In this document: piece after piece, positions 11,985 to 23,052 of the stretch
Layout of the letters: every line of letters begins with the position of its first letter
Numbering within the stretch: the stretch's first letter is position 1
Origin: Mytilus californianus
Lineage: Eukaryota > Mollusca > Bivalvia > Mytilida > Mytilidae
Assembly (NCBI RefSeq): GCF_021869535.1
Contig: NW_026262593.1
Location: 73,846,822 to 73,910,821 of the forward strand
Length of the DNA stretch: 64,000 nucleotides
Direction of reading: 5' to 3'
Notes under the pieces: model-generated
What the model was told of the DNA's origin: nothing
The model's input: the letters and a program-made list of their open reading frames with translations, nothing else
Database searches by the model: none
Position numbers and translations under genes: made by a program

Positions 11985-12234
11985 CTGAAATAGAAAATGA
12001 TGCATCGAATTTATTATTTTAAAACATAATTGGTTAAAAAATATAATGCAGTTAACGACTTAAAGAGATTGAAATTTGAAAAATATTTTGTTGATGTGTA
12101 CACTATATCAAATCTTTCACAACCCCAAACTTTCAAGGATTTTTTGAGGATTGATTTTTTTCATCGGTTGCTACACATGCTTATTACTATTGTGCGGCCT
12201 AGACGCGCTAATATTTATCTTGTTTGTAGAATAT

Positions 12235-12525
12235 ATTTTTCGTCCTGTTTTGGGAAAAGATTTTTATTTTGTTTTTCGGTCTGTGCGTCCGGTCGTCCGT
12301 CCGTCCGTCTGTCCCGCTTCATGTTAAAGTTTTTGGTCAAGGTAGTTTTTGATGAAGTCGAAGTCCAATCAACTTGAAACTTAGTACACATGTTCCTTAT
12401 GATATGATCTTTCTTATTTTTAATGCTAAATTAGAGTTTTTACCCCCAATTTCACGGTCCACTGAACAAGGAAAATGAAAGTGCGAGTTGGACTTCCGTG
12501 AACTATTGACACATTCTTGTTTTTA
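12235..12525 (+). mobile_element. bivalve MITE-like repeat copy
   Basis: Carries gtccgtccgtccgtctgtcc, the low-complexity head of a very common mussel repeat, followed by ttaaagtttttggtcaaggt and acttgaaacttagtacacat. The end gtgcgagttggacttccgtg is degenerate. A relative with clearer inverted ends is at 28685-28925. The open frame over this copy is not a gene. Confidence 0.65.
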
Positions 12526-12540
12526 AGAATAACACGAATT

Positions 12541-12945
12541 TATTGATTGATAGATTGTCGGTTGCTTGACGTCCAGTGGCAAATATTTCATGCATGTTCA
12601 GGACGAGAACAAATTAACAATAAATACAATAGGTAGATCCAGAAAACGAGGTCAACTGGGTTGCAGGTCGGGAAATTCAGACTGCCAATTGGAAGACGAG
12701 GGTATGATATAGGGACAGAAATTTTGCCTTGCAACAGGCCACCACGGACATCTTAACGTGCAGAGAGCGTCTACACGACGCATCGGATTTAAAGTCCTAA
12801 TTCTGACCGCACGTGGCTGCGTACTTGATACCTATCGCACAGTCAAACGGACGCCCCACTTTTGCAAGGGTTTTATTGTCGGTCGGAAGAAGATCTGAAG
12901 TGATCATATTTTTTTCCCCCAGTCACCGTTTGGGGTCAAATTTAT
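12541..12945 (-). repeat. R1 SINE-like copy
   Basis: Nearly full-length in reverse, from the tail tattgattgatagattgtc to the head cccagtcaccgtttgggg, with internal decay. Confidence 0.8.
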
Positions 12946-13057
12946 TGTCTATTTCGTTTTTTTTCTACGGAAATCGTAGAGGCAACTGATAAAAAACCAC
13001 AAGACACTGGGAAAACTTGGTCACAATGAATAAAAGTAGAAACACACAAAAGATATT

Positions 13058-13292
13058 GCATTGATTGATTTATTGATTGTTGGTTGCTTAACGTCCAGTG
13101 GCAAATATTTCATGCATGTTACGGACGAAAACAATTGAAAATAAATACAATAGGCAGTTCCTTTAAAAGAAGTCATCCGGGATAAAGGTCTAGAAAAATT
13201 TAGACTGCTACTGGAAAATGAGGGTATATTGGTAAGGAACAGGCAATTTGTCTTGTAACTGGCAACCTGTGAACCCCTCAAAGAGTCCTTGG
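13058..13292 (-). repeat. R1 SINE-like copy, 3' half
   Basis: Tail and 3' half only, ending at acccctcaaagagtcc. It lies about 110 bases from the previous copy in the same orientation. Confidence 0.8.
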
Positions 13293-13439
13293 GGCAATAT
13301 TGGACAGAAGAGTCGATTTGAAATAAGTTGCATTATTGCAGTCATATACGAGTTTAATACTGTATAGAACTACGATCAACGTACCATGCTATAGAGGGAC
13401 TTCTGTTTGGTATTGCCTTACTGTAAAGAACTAACGTTT

Positions 13440-13525
13440 TAGTTGTATCCTTAACACATTCCCGTCTTGAAAATGAACGAAATATTTGCAACTGGACGTA
13501 TTAAGCAAACAACAATTAAACAATT
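13440..13525 (+). repeat. R1 SINE-like 3'-end fragment
   Basis: Contains gaaatatttgcaactggacg and a degenerate (ACAATTAA)-type tail. Confidence 0.6.
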
Positions 13526-13660
13526 GATCATCTATGAGCTGACCATTTTGAAAGGCTTTGTGTTGTTCGTGGAGTTCAATATGCTATTAGTTTAATGAAA
13601 TATTCTTCATAAGTATTTTTTTCATAATAGGGATATTTAAATACTAGTATAAATATATAC

Positions 13661-14160
13661 ATGATGATGTCTTTCGGTTACGCAAAGATCTAGTAGGGAG
13701 CAAGTTCATCAAGGAGGCTTCCTATCCCAGGATAGAGAAATTAGTACACATCTCTCCGTCATAGAAGTTTCGCCGCAAGGGACTGCAGGTGCATCTGTGG
13801 GATGTACAAACCCACATCAGATCACGATTGGGGCGTTTTATTAGTTACACTTTTAGAACTTTCTGCATATTAACCCTTTCAACAGTTTTGAGGATCCTTA
13901 TGTTGCCTATTGCGAAGAAATATTTTTGACCATATGCACCATTCCCTTAATTTGTAGCTGTCGATATCTCAAAGCCATTTTATACTAGTCGACCCACTTT
14001 CAGGGTTGACCATACAATTTGTTCTTAGTTTGTGTCCTTTCTGATTAAGCCACTGATATTTAAACGAAAAATATAATCAGTCTTTACAAATATTATGTTA
14101 TATGATTACTAAAAGAGAAAATACAATACCACTGATATATTATCAACACAAAAGCTGACT
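13661..14160. repeat. segment duplicated at 15960-16500
   Basis: Paired words include gtctttcggttacgcaaaga against gtctttcgcttttgcaaaga, tatcccaggatagagaaa against ataacccaggata-type text near 16020, and gccactgatatttaaac against gccattgatattttgtt. Together with the linker exon copies at about 11950 and 15250 this shows a tandem duplication of a roughly 1.3-2.2 kb block, later separated by R1 insertions. Confidence 0.55.
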
Positions 14161-14184
14161 TTGGGTTTTTAATATGGTCACCAA

Positions 14185-14592
14185 GACTTCTTCTGACTGG
14201 TAGTAACAACATTGCCAAAGTGAGGCGTATGTTTGGTTGCAATGGATGCCGAAATACGATGCTGTGCGGGATGTATCAAGTACACAGCCACGTCCGATCA
14301 GAATGAGGACGTTTAATCCGATGCCTCGTGTAAAGATAGCGCTGTTTGCACGTTAAGAACCCTTGCAACAACTCTCTGAGGGGTTCGTTGGTGACCTGTT
14401 GCAAGGCAAAATGTCTGTCCATATCCAATGTACCCTCATTTTCCTGTGGCAGTTCAAATTTCTAAGACCTTCATCCCGGACGGACTCTATTACAGGACCT
14501 ACCTTTTGTACTTATTGTTGATTTGTTCTCGTCCTGAACATGCATGGAACATTTTGCCACAGGACGTTAAGCAACCAACAATCAATCAATTG
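14185..14592 (+). repeat. R1 SINE-like copy
   Basis: Diverged but nearly complete copy, from ttcttctgactggtag to the tail caaccaacaatcaatcaatt. Confidence 0.8.
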
Positions 14593-14756
14593 GAATGGGC
14601 TTACCTCACCGCAGATAGATAAATAGCACATTAAAACCTTTACACTAACATAAAAGTACAAAATACATATCTGTCGATACTCACAGTTAACTATTAGCTA
14701 GTTCAAGCCATTAACAACAAGTAAAAATTCATGTTGCTTATACTAAAGTTCATTTG

Positions 14757-15181
14757 ACCCCCAAGGGTGACTGGGGAATAGAAGTATGGTCACCATTGGT
14801 CTTCCTCCGACCGGCAGTAAAACCCGTGCTAAAGTGGGGCGTCCGTTTGCCTGTGCGGGATGTACAAATTTGCAGCCACGTCCGGTCAGAATGGGGACGT
14901 TAAATCCGATGCCTCGTGTAAAGAGAGTGCCACGCTCTTTGAACGTTAAGAACCCTTGCAACAACTCTTTGAGGGGTCCGTAGGTGACCTGTTGCAAGGC
15001 TAAATTTCTGTCCCTATCCAATATACCCTCATTTCCCGTGGCAGTCTAAATTTCTCCGACCTTAATCCCTTCATCTATTACAGAACCTACCTATTGTATT
15101 TATTGTGAACTTGTTCTCGTCCTGAATATGCATGAAATATTTGCCACTGGACGTTAAGCAACCAACAATCAATCAATCAAT
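14757..15181 (+). mobile_element. R1 SINE-like copy with 14-bp target duplication
   Basis: Well-preserved copy ending in (ATCA)n. The 14-mer CTAAAGTTCATTTG flanks it at 14743-14756 and 15182-15195, a perfect target-site duplication of the length expected from LINE-driven retrotransposition. No tRNA-type A or B box was found in its head. Open frames on either strand within it are repeat-derived. Confidence 0.85.
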
Positions 15182-15247
15182 CTAAAGTTCATTTGGGGTG
15201 AAAAACAAGTTAGCGTGTTACAAGTCTCTGTCGCCTATCCAACTTAC

Positions 15248-15298
15248 CCTCAGGTGTTAAAGCTTGGGTGTTTGCTTCTTCTTTTGTTGACAAATTTT
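15248..15298 (-). pseudogene. duplicate linker exon of the NHL gene, acceptor lost
   Basis: 51 nt homologous to the start of the exon at 11984. It reads N-L-S-T-K-E-E-A-N-T-Q-A-L-T-P-E and ends in an excellent donor (GAGG/GTAAGTT, intron from 15247 down). It is a phase-1 symmetric exon. Where the other copy has TTTCAG, this one has TTTCAC, so the AG is lost and no in-phase replacement is near. Conversely, this copy keeps CAA (Gln) at 15266-15268, where the other copy has TAA. The two copies are broken in different ways. Confidence 0.6.
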
Positions 15299-15469
15299 GT
15301 GAAATAGATAAATAAAAAAAGCTTCGATTATATCATTGAACAAATAGTTAAATTAAAATGCTAAAGAGGTGTTTTTGTATTTTTATCAACCATTTTACAG
15401 TACATTCATATTAAATTCATTCTTCATTTATGAATTAACATTTGCCACTGGTTGTAAATATCCCTCGTT

Positions 15470-15832
15470 TGACTGGGGAATAGAAATAGAAACCCTTGTC
15501 AAAGTGGGACGTCCGTTTGGCTGTGCGGGATGTACAAGTACGCAGTCACGTCCGGTCAGAATTGAAACGATAACTTCCTTGCCTCGGGAAGAGAGATTGC
15601 TACGCTCTCTGCATTAATTCTTTCAACTCCCTTTGGTGGCCTGTAACTTTTCAAAATGTCTGTCCCTATCCTAAGTACCTTCATTTTGGAGTGGAAGTAT
15701 TAATTTCCCCGACCATCATCATAAATGGCCTTATGCAGGACGTACCTGTTGTATGTATTTTTAATTTGTTCTCGTCCTACACATGCATGAAATACTTGCC
15801 ACTGGTCGCTTATGAACTGTTAATCAATAAAA
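15470..15832 (+). repeat. R1 SINE-like copy
   Basis: From gactggggaatagaaata to the degenerate tail tgttaatcaataaaa. It lies within the second copy of the 12-16 kb tandem duplication and has no partner at the same place in the first copy. Confidence 0.75.
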
Positions 15833-15959
15833 AAAAAAGTCCTTTTATGTGGTTTGTGAAGTGAAATTTTAAATTTCATTAAATGTTGTTCCTGACTTAA
15901 AATTTGTTGTTTGAAAGAAGGCCAATTAAATATTATTAATATAAGGGGAAATTTAATAA

Positions 15960-16500
15960 TATTATAATAGACACCATTCAATGAGGTCTTTCGCTTTTGC
16001 AAAGATCTGCGAGGGAGCTCCCATACCCAGGATAAAAAAAAATCGTTTAAAATTTCTTTTTCTGATGATGAGGTTTTGTCGAAAAGTTGCTGCGGAGGAT
16101 ATTTGAATACGCATCCATCTAAGAATATAATAAGGAGGTTGAATAAGAAGGTTCTTGAAGGGCAATGTCAAGCTTCCTGCATTTTAACCTTTACAACATC
16201 GCTTTTCGAAAGCCGTAGTTAGCCTATTACAAGGCCTAACTTTTGACCATATAAATAAAGGCAACAGTAGTATACCGCTATTAAAAAGTCATATGTCAGA
16301 GGCCATAAATGTTTGGCTGTCAAAATCTCATGGCCCTACATACCAGTCTACACACTTTGAGGTGTCACGTTTAAATATGTTCTTATATTGTACTCTTTCA
16401 TTATATGCCATTGATATTTTGTTAAACCAATACATTTTCGTCGACTTCTTTTATGTTATTTGGTGACTTATAGATACAATGCATTTTTTAACTCCTTGGA
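15960..16500. repeat. second copy of the 13661-14160 segment
   Basis: See the entry at 13661 for paired words. The two copies share many short words but are well diverged, with small indels. Confidence 0.55.
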
Positions 16501-17200
16501 AAACAGAAAAAAAGTCAATAAAATTTATATTCATAATTAAAAGAGCTTAAAATAAAAGGGTAGTCAAATATTCTTGCCATAGTTAATGTTTTTAAGAGCA
16601 ATGATTACTTATCTCTGTCTCCGGTAACGACGTACAAAATTTGATCAATTTAGTGGACACCAGTAACAATGTCACACCAAGAAAACTGAGATCAGCTAGA
16701 ATGACAACTTTGGTAATTGCATAATAACTAGGACCAAGTTACTCAAAAGCCTAACAGTTTAAAACTAGCTGTTTGAATTAAATTATACTATAAACTTCGA
16801 TCAAGCTTTGTTTGATAATAATATTAAGAACAGACAAGCTGCTTTCTTACATGATGAGCTGTTCGGCTTTACGATATGATATGACATAGGCTACCTAGAC
16901 TGAACTAAAAAAAATCAGCTTTCGGTGGCCTAGTGTTACCTTTCCTCGTAAGAAGAATCTAGAGTTGTAACACATTACATGATATATTAGTCATGAAGAT
17001 GGAATTGATTGCAGACTAGCTAAATTATATATCGTAAAGGATAGAAAGATGCAGTCACATAAATAATTATTTGATAAGTACGTCTAAACAAGTGACAACT
17101 CTACGATAGATCCATCCATCTAGGCCGAGTGGTCTAGAGCGCTAGAAACCCGTAAAATAAGGTAAAAACCTCACAGTAGGCTATATTGAATTTTGACCTT
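16500..17200. other. no gene recognised
   Basis: AT-rich, presumably intronic if the HEPN-to-NHL gene model holds. A tRNA box-A-like word, ggccgagtggtctagag, lies at about 17134 without a box B. Confidence 0.4.
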
Positions 17201-19450
17201 TGTTAATGGCATTAGTCCTCGTCATTGCAAAAGTGCTATGGATCTAGGACCTTTTAAGGGTTATGCTTAATAACGACTTTTAACAAACCGACAATTGGAG
17301 TTATGCCTTTTCAAAATGGTAAAATCTATCCAGTATTAATGTTAACAAATGCCCCTTAACTTTCCATCCTTCAAATTTGTTCCATCTGTAACCATTTGAG
17401 ATAATTGGGGAAAAATGAAAAAAAAGTTAATATCTAAAATATGACTTATATATTCTAGATATGGTCCAATGGTTTTAAATCAAAGACCCTAGATCTTTTA
17501 GGCTGATGGTTTATGATATACTTCAATATACCGCTTTCTGTCGCTAACTCCTTTTGTTTATGAAGAGTAGCAATAACAATGTATCTGGGAAAGTAGAGAT
17601 AATTCTTTTAAGATAAATAGTACGCTTTGGTGCCTAACAGTTACCATACAATTGGTACCAAAGATCATTTCAACATTTTACGTACGTTTATTTACTTTTC
17701 CCTTTGAAATTTGGCGGAGAAAAAAAGCATAATTTACTATTCAGAGAACAATTGAAGGTCTTCCCACCCCAAATGGACATATATAAGACAGTAAAATATA
17801 CTTTTTTGGTTTAACATGTAAATTCTAGTGCAAGACAATAGCTTAATTTATGCTGATTAAAAATGTATGGTTTATATATCAATTTTCTAGAAGTAAGGAA
17901 TATTAGTAAGTACTTCCGGTTTACAAAATGATACTTCCTGTTTCATTTGAACCTTTCTTCACACTGATTCCAAAAAATATAAAGGTCTAGTAAATTGTTC
18001 AGGAAAATAATACAAAAATGGCTTCTTCCAATTTACAAAAGGTCACTTTTGGTTGATCTCTTTTAAGTTCATGTGTCTGCAATCCAATGTAAAAGACCCT
18101 TTGACTTTATCATGAACCATTTAGAAGTTAGAAAATTAAAACGTCAAATCAGACTTTGACCTTGATCCCAATTTCAAGGTCATAAAACAAGGGCCTAAAA
18201 TCAAAAGACCCTAGTTTCTTCAATATACGGGTTACGAGTTTTATCACCATACAGCTAATTTTAAATATAAGAGCAGAGAAAACTCCCATCAAATGTCTAC
18301 GTACCCTTTAAACTAAACTTGATTTTGTTATGACATGTCGCGACTAACCATGCTGTAAAAATATTTTGTCGGTATCTTATACGATTTCTGAAAATTGGTA
18401 ATAATAAGCCAAACTCAAATTTAGCACTTAACCTTGAACATTTAACCTTGACCTAATTTTCTTTTTGACCGATCCAACGACATCAAATCAAAAGACCATA
18501 GATCTTTATCACTTATGGTTTGCCAGGTACAAATACATTTAACTTATATCAAATATGATGGAGAAATAACTCTCGTATGGAATTTCTATACCACTTCGGT
18601 CAAAATTAAACAAAACATCATGAGGATAGAATGAGCAATTTGGAAAAAAAAAATCAGTTTTTTCTACGGTTGTGTAGCATTAGAAATAACAAGAAAAACC
18701 GTGTTCGGGGAGATAACTGTTTTAAGGAAAAGTATTCGGTGAAGCGGTATCAGTTTCAAAAGTGTATAAACTGTTCGTTATCATATACCAAATATCTATG
18801 CAGCATCTTGCGAAACAATCAAGCATCATAAGAAAAAAATGGGCTCAGGGAACAATCACAGGTATTTCCATCTCACATTTCGATAATAAAGGATTAGATT
18901 AATGAACAGTTTAAAAAACGTTATTAGAAGATGTCTCTTCGGGTTCATATCATAAGTGACATCAAACTGATTCTAAACATTTTTATGTGTTTTTTTTAAT
19001 AATGTAGTGTGAAAATGGCTACTTCCGGTTATAATAATGTCACTTCCAGTTGTCTTTTTTAAAGGTCATACATATGTCTACCAACTTAATGCAAAAGACC
19101 TACTGGTTTATATGAACCAGTTTGAATTTAACAAAGGTCTAAATCTAGAACGTCAAATTAATTTTTGACCTTGAGCTCAATTTCAAGGTCATAGGTCAGT
19201 GATATCATATCGAAAGACACCAGGTCGTCCACTTTTATGGGTGAAGAGTTTTACTGTTTTTAAATATATAAGGGGAGAAAACTCATATAAAGGGTCACCA
19301 GTGCGTTGAAGTTGTTACGTGTCGTAAACAGCCATTTGGCAAAAACATCTCATCATTAACTGTTACGGTTTATTTGGAATAAAGATAACAAAATTATGAA
19401 GATGACCTTAACCTTTACCACAACCTCTTTTGGCGGTTATTGTAAGTCAT
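17200..19450 (+). repeat. diverged ~1-kb tandem repeat units (R6)
   Basis: At least two units about 1 kb apart (near 17950-18620 and 18960-19420) share ordered words: aatggcttcttccaattt against aatggctacttccggtta, a run of tgaccttga plus caatttcaaggtcata, then gaaaactc and catgtcgcgac against cgtgtcgtaaac. A weaker third unit lies at 17200-17600. A reverse-oriented relative is at 59100-59570. The function is unknown, and the AAGGTCA-rich blocks are a family feature. Confidence 0.6.
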
Positions 19451-19674
19451 GTGTTAAAGGTATCATTTTTTTTAAATAATCTTGTATTATGTCCTTGTAC
19501 AGTCGTATGAGGTCGAGGGTTATAAGTTTTGGCTCGAAGACAGCTGTGTTGGATTGCGCAAAGAATATGGGACTAATATAAAAACACACATTTAATAATT
19601 TATCTGTTTTAAGAACATTTACAAGAAATTTGCATGTTTACCAAAAATAAAATGTATAGTGATAAATTAGTTAC

Positions 19675-19869
19675 CAAGACAAATAGGTAGGAGTGTTGCA
19701 GTAACATCATTGTTTGTTACGCTTCCATTTGAATGTTTGAAGATGGCGTGCGAAAAATTTCGTAACTGCTCTTTAATGTTATAGTTCGTTTCAAATAGCT
19801 CAGCCTCGAAATCAAATTCTAAGTAAACTGGTTGTCCAATAGGTTTTGGTGTATTCCATTGTGTGAACT
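19675..19869 (-). CDS. internal exon, second copy of an uncharacterised module
   Basis: 195 nt bounded by acceptor tttacattacag (ending 19870) and donor G/GTAACT (from 19674). It is open in phase 1 for 64 codons. The peptide includes QPVYLEFDFEAELFETNYN, then KEQLRNFSHAIFKHSNGS, and ends in TLLPICL. Its second part aligns with the end of the exon at 22765-23052: both have an (L/h)-x-x-D-x-x-A-x-x-x-E-T-(D/N) core, a predicted helix, and a closing LLP. It is phase-compatible with the exon at 22765-23052 upstream and with the NHL exon downstream. I do not recognise a named Pfam family. Very similar sequence accompanies HEPN/DZIP3-type predicted proteins in mussels, from memory. Confidence 0.7.
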
Positions 19870-20220
19870 CTGTAATGTAAAAGTAATGATAAAATAATGC
19901 ATCAAGCAGCCAAGTTTATATTATGTTTAAACCGTTGGTGTGACGTCAACCTCTTCATTAAAGTGGCGTCTTTTTGCTAGAAGCAAACCGTTTCAAATTG
20001 ATCACTAAATTTTATGCAATGACTCACTTTAAATGCTTAATTAGATTAAATTTAAAAGAATAATCTACTGCTTTTTGTTCAAATATGGAATTGGTTTCAA
20101 AAACTTCCTTTGATTTTTTCATGTTTTTTTTTGCCGTCTGTAGTGTGAAACGGACATGAATCATATAGACGAAACCTCCCATCTACGATCCTTTAAAAAA
20201 GAATGTATATTTAATATATA

Positions 20221-21176
20221 TGTAAGACTCAGCTCGATGTCTGGTCTCTAATCGACGTCAGTTCCTCAAATCGACCTTCAAATCTAACGTCATACTAAAA
20301 TAACATTCCAAATCAATAGCAAATTTTATGTCCTTCTAATCAACGTCTTTTTTGTTGTTCTCAAATCGACGTCCAATTTTTGACTTCTCTAATACGTCCG
20401 TTTTCTGGACTTGTCGCAGTGAAATCATATATTCATATTTTAAAGGGTGGGTTGAACCTTTAACTCAAATAAATTGTTGAAAATTTTAAGACCAAATCAT
20501 AATACTTTTCAACAATTGGCCGTACGTTTTCATTCTTTATATTGTTTGAGTCTGTATTCTGCCCTCTAGATGTCTTTCGGTTATCTACATCTCATTTGTT
20601 TATATGATCAAGACCGAACAAGAAAGGAAAATGACACCGTAGTTCAGGAATATGAACGTATTTCACCAAAATATTAATATGCATGTACATGTAATAGTAA
20701 TATAATGTCGATGATAGTCTTATTGTCATTTCTGTGTACATGTAATAGTAATATAATGTCGGTGATAGTCTTATTGTCATTTCTGTGTACATGTAATAGT
20801 AATATAATGTCGGTGATAGTCTTATTGTCATTTCTGTGTACATGTAATAGTAATATAATGTCGGCGATTGTCTTATTGTCATTTCTGATGTTTGTCCTTT
20901 TATTTAGATACAAATTTAGAAAAACAGTAATAGTATCTGTTAGCTACTTCACAAAAAGACAAAACGATACAGATAATATAAACAAGGATCAATTTAAAAA
21001 TAAATGATTCAATGAAATTTAGACATGAGAGGAGACTCTCATCAATCAGACGTCGTTTTTGTGATTCATAACGTCACATTGGACGTCATTTAGAGGATTA
21101 AAATATTGGACACTGATTTGAGAACATGCCGTCAGATTTGGACGTCGATTTGAGGATCGGACGTCGATCTTAGTCT

Positions 21177-21179
<3 letters not shown>
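20221..21179. mobile_element. foldback element with GACGTC-rich arms
   Basis: The left arm (about 20221-20415) starts TGTAAGACTCAG and repeats ctcaaatcgacgtccaa-like words. The right arm (about 21040-21179), reverse-complemented, starts TGTTAGACTAAGATCGACG and repeats the same words. The interior holds the 51-bp array at 20687-20890. TA-rich sequence flanks both ends, so a target duplication cannot be resolved. No transposase is encoded. Confidence 0.65.
20687..20890 (+). repeat. 51-bp minisatellite, four copies
   Basis: The unit is acatgtaatagtaatataat plus gtcggtgatagtcttattg plus tcatttctgtgt. Copies are almost identical: gtcgatgat in the first, gtcggtgat in the second and third, gtcggcgat in the fourth. 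As 51 is a multiple of three, every frame stays open, so the long open frames here are artefacts of the repeat. Confidence 0.9.

Positions 21180-21210
<31 letters not shown>
21179..21210. repeat. (TA)n microsatellite
   Basis: About 16 TA units directly outside the foldback element. A second, shorter TA run lies at 21316-21334. Confidence 0.9.
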
Positions 21211-21214
<4 letters not shown>

Positions 21215-21689
21215 TATAATAGGCAGATAAAAACAGAAAAAGTAAAAATCTCCATCATGCCAATATATGCGCACAACACACGTCACTAAACTTTGAAAAT
21301 ATTTAGGGAGAGGACATATATATATATATATATAACGGAACGTGAAGTTAAATGATAATGGTACTTGGTTCCTATGGGAATGCCAAATGTTTGTTTGGTC
21401 ATACAAGCGTAACAATTATGTTGTCAATCAAGAAATCAAGCATCTTGATAATGTCCGTTTCAAAATGTTGTTGTTCGAATCAGAGTGATCCTTACAATTT
21501 ACGATTTATCCCCTCCTTAAACAAGAGACATTTTATCAAACAAAGTAAGACCAATTTTTTCAAGTTGTCTTTTACTTTGAAAAGGGGAATACTTGTGTAA
21601 ATGGTACACCGGTAAAATGTTTTAATACTATTGCAAGAGGAAAAAGACTTAGAATGTAGGTACTCGAAGATATCTTTGGAATTTTTTAG

Positions 21690-21880
21690 TATCCACATCT
21701 GATTCACTCCATCCAAAGAAAACATAGAACAGAGCTATGATTATTCATGATTTCCTCTTTGGTAAGTGTCGTGGGGAATATATTGGAGTTTTCATCTGAT
21801 TCACTCCATCCCAAGGAACATAGAACAGACCTATGATTATTCATGTTTTATTTTGTAAGTGTCATTGGGGTATATGCTTG
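21690..21880 (+). repeat. tandem duplication of a ~95-bp segment
   Basis: Both copies contain catctgattcactccatcc, then acatagaacag, ctatgattattcatg and gtaagtgtc, about 90 bases apart. Confidence 0.75.
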
Positions 21881-22257
21881 CATTTCTAAGTGAGTTGTCA
21901 ATATCTACTACATTTATCAAGAAGCTTATGTAATGTGATTTACATTCACACAAAAACGATGTCTGGGGATTTTTCTGGGCAGACCAGCAACATATTTGTC
22001 ATAGAGGTAGGACAGGTGCTAACTGCTTATCAAAATTTTAGTCTTTAAAGACCGATGTAGAATGTGTATTTATAGACCTACTAGTATTCTGTTTCTTTAA
22101 TTTCAAATTTGATTTCTTCTTCTTTCTTTCTTTTATTGTATCTAGTTATCCATTAATGGTTTGATGATTATTTACTGCTGCGCAACAATGCCCTGTAGGT
22201 GTTAAGTAAAAATTCCATTGAAACCGTTAGGACAGACTTGGATATACATACAGTATC

Positions 22258-22640
22258 ATCCCTGGTCGTCTGCCAATCCGGAAGAAAAACCTTGCTAAAA
22301 GTGGGGTGTCCATTTGGAGGTGTGGGATGCTCAAATTTGCAGCCGCCTCCGGTTGAAATGTTGGCAATGAATACAATGCCTCTGATAAAGGTGTGGCAAG
22401 CTCCCAACATGTTGAATATCTGTTTCAACAATTATATGACGAGTCAGTATATAGCTTGTATTCCCCATTCGTCATACCTACATTTTTCAATGGTACTCAG
22501 CCGTTCAGACTTTTATTTGGGCCAATCTATCTCGCAGAACCTACCTTTCGTGCTAACTGCTATTTTCTTTTTCTCGTATTTAAGATGTGTGAAATATTTG
22601 CGATTGGACGTAAACAAGCTACAACTAATCAATAATGTAC
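22258..22640 (+). repeat. R1 SINE-like copy, diverged
   Basis: Keeps aaaagtggggtgtccatttg and ttgcgattggacgtaaacaa and a short tail. The long open frame across it (22199-22648) is read through repeat sequence and is not a gene. Confidence 0.7.
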
Positions 22641-22764
22641 CTCGATAAGCTAACTAATTAATTTTGCTTCCCAATTCGGAAATAAAAGCATAGGGGATAC
22701 TCTAATGAACATATAGTTATTTAAAATTTCGGTTTAAATATGTTATGGAACATTAATTACAAAC

Positions 22765-23052
22765 CTTCTACAGGTAATAAAACAATATCAATACTTTCAA
22801 TATTGGATGTCGATATTCGTTCCAAAATTTTTCTAAGAAATAAAGTCAGGGTGGATTGTAATAGTTCATCTGTTTCCAACGTTTGTGCCAAGATATCTAT
22901 ATGAAGAACGATGCTCCCTTTAGTGGCAACAATGAATTCAATTCCACTCAAGTCTTCGTTTATCTCGTCTTTGAGGGAAATGAGAATATCAATGGTTGCC
23001 TCGACATTCTCTTCGTTCTGGCAGATGATCTGAACACGGACTTTACGTCTTC
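22765..23052 (-). CDS. internal exon, uncharacterised alpha/beta module (HEPN-gene C-terminal region)
   Basis: 288 nt bounded by an acceptor ending tttagtag (23053) and a donor G/GTTTGT (from 22764, a weak donor). It is open in phase 1 for 95 codons: RRKVRVQIICQNEENVEAT at the start, SGIEFIVATKGSIVLHIDI in the middle, then LETDELLQSTLTLFLRKIL and an end in IVLLPVE. Alternating beta and helix suggests a compact alpha/beta fold with two halves. The second half is repeated in the exon at 19675-19869. If the donor were not used, the frame would end four codons later (stop at 22757), so this could also be a terminal exon. Confidence 0.75.

Noticed and set aside
17134..17152. tRNA Leu/Ser-type box A word
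   Set aside because: No box B, anticodon arm or acceptor stem follows.
20592..21007. Long open frames on both strands at the 51-bp array
   Set aside because: The unit length is a multiple of three, so all frames stay open. The peptides are repeat translations inside a foldback element.
22199..22648. 149-codon plus-strand open frame
   Set aside because: It is almost entirely a diverged R1 copy lying in the intron region of the HEPN locus.
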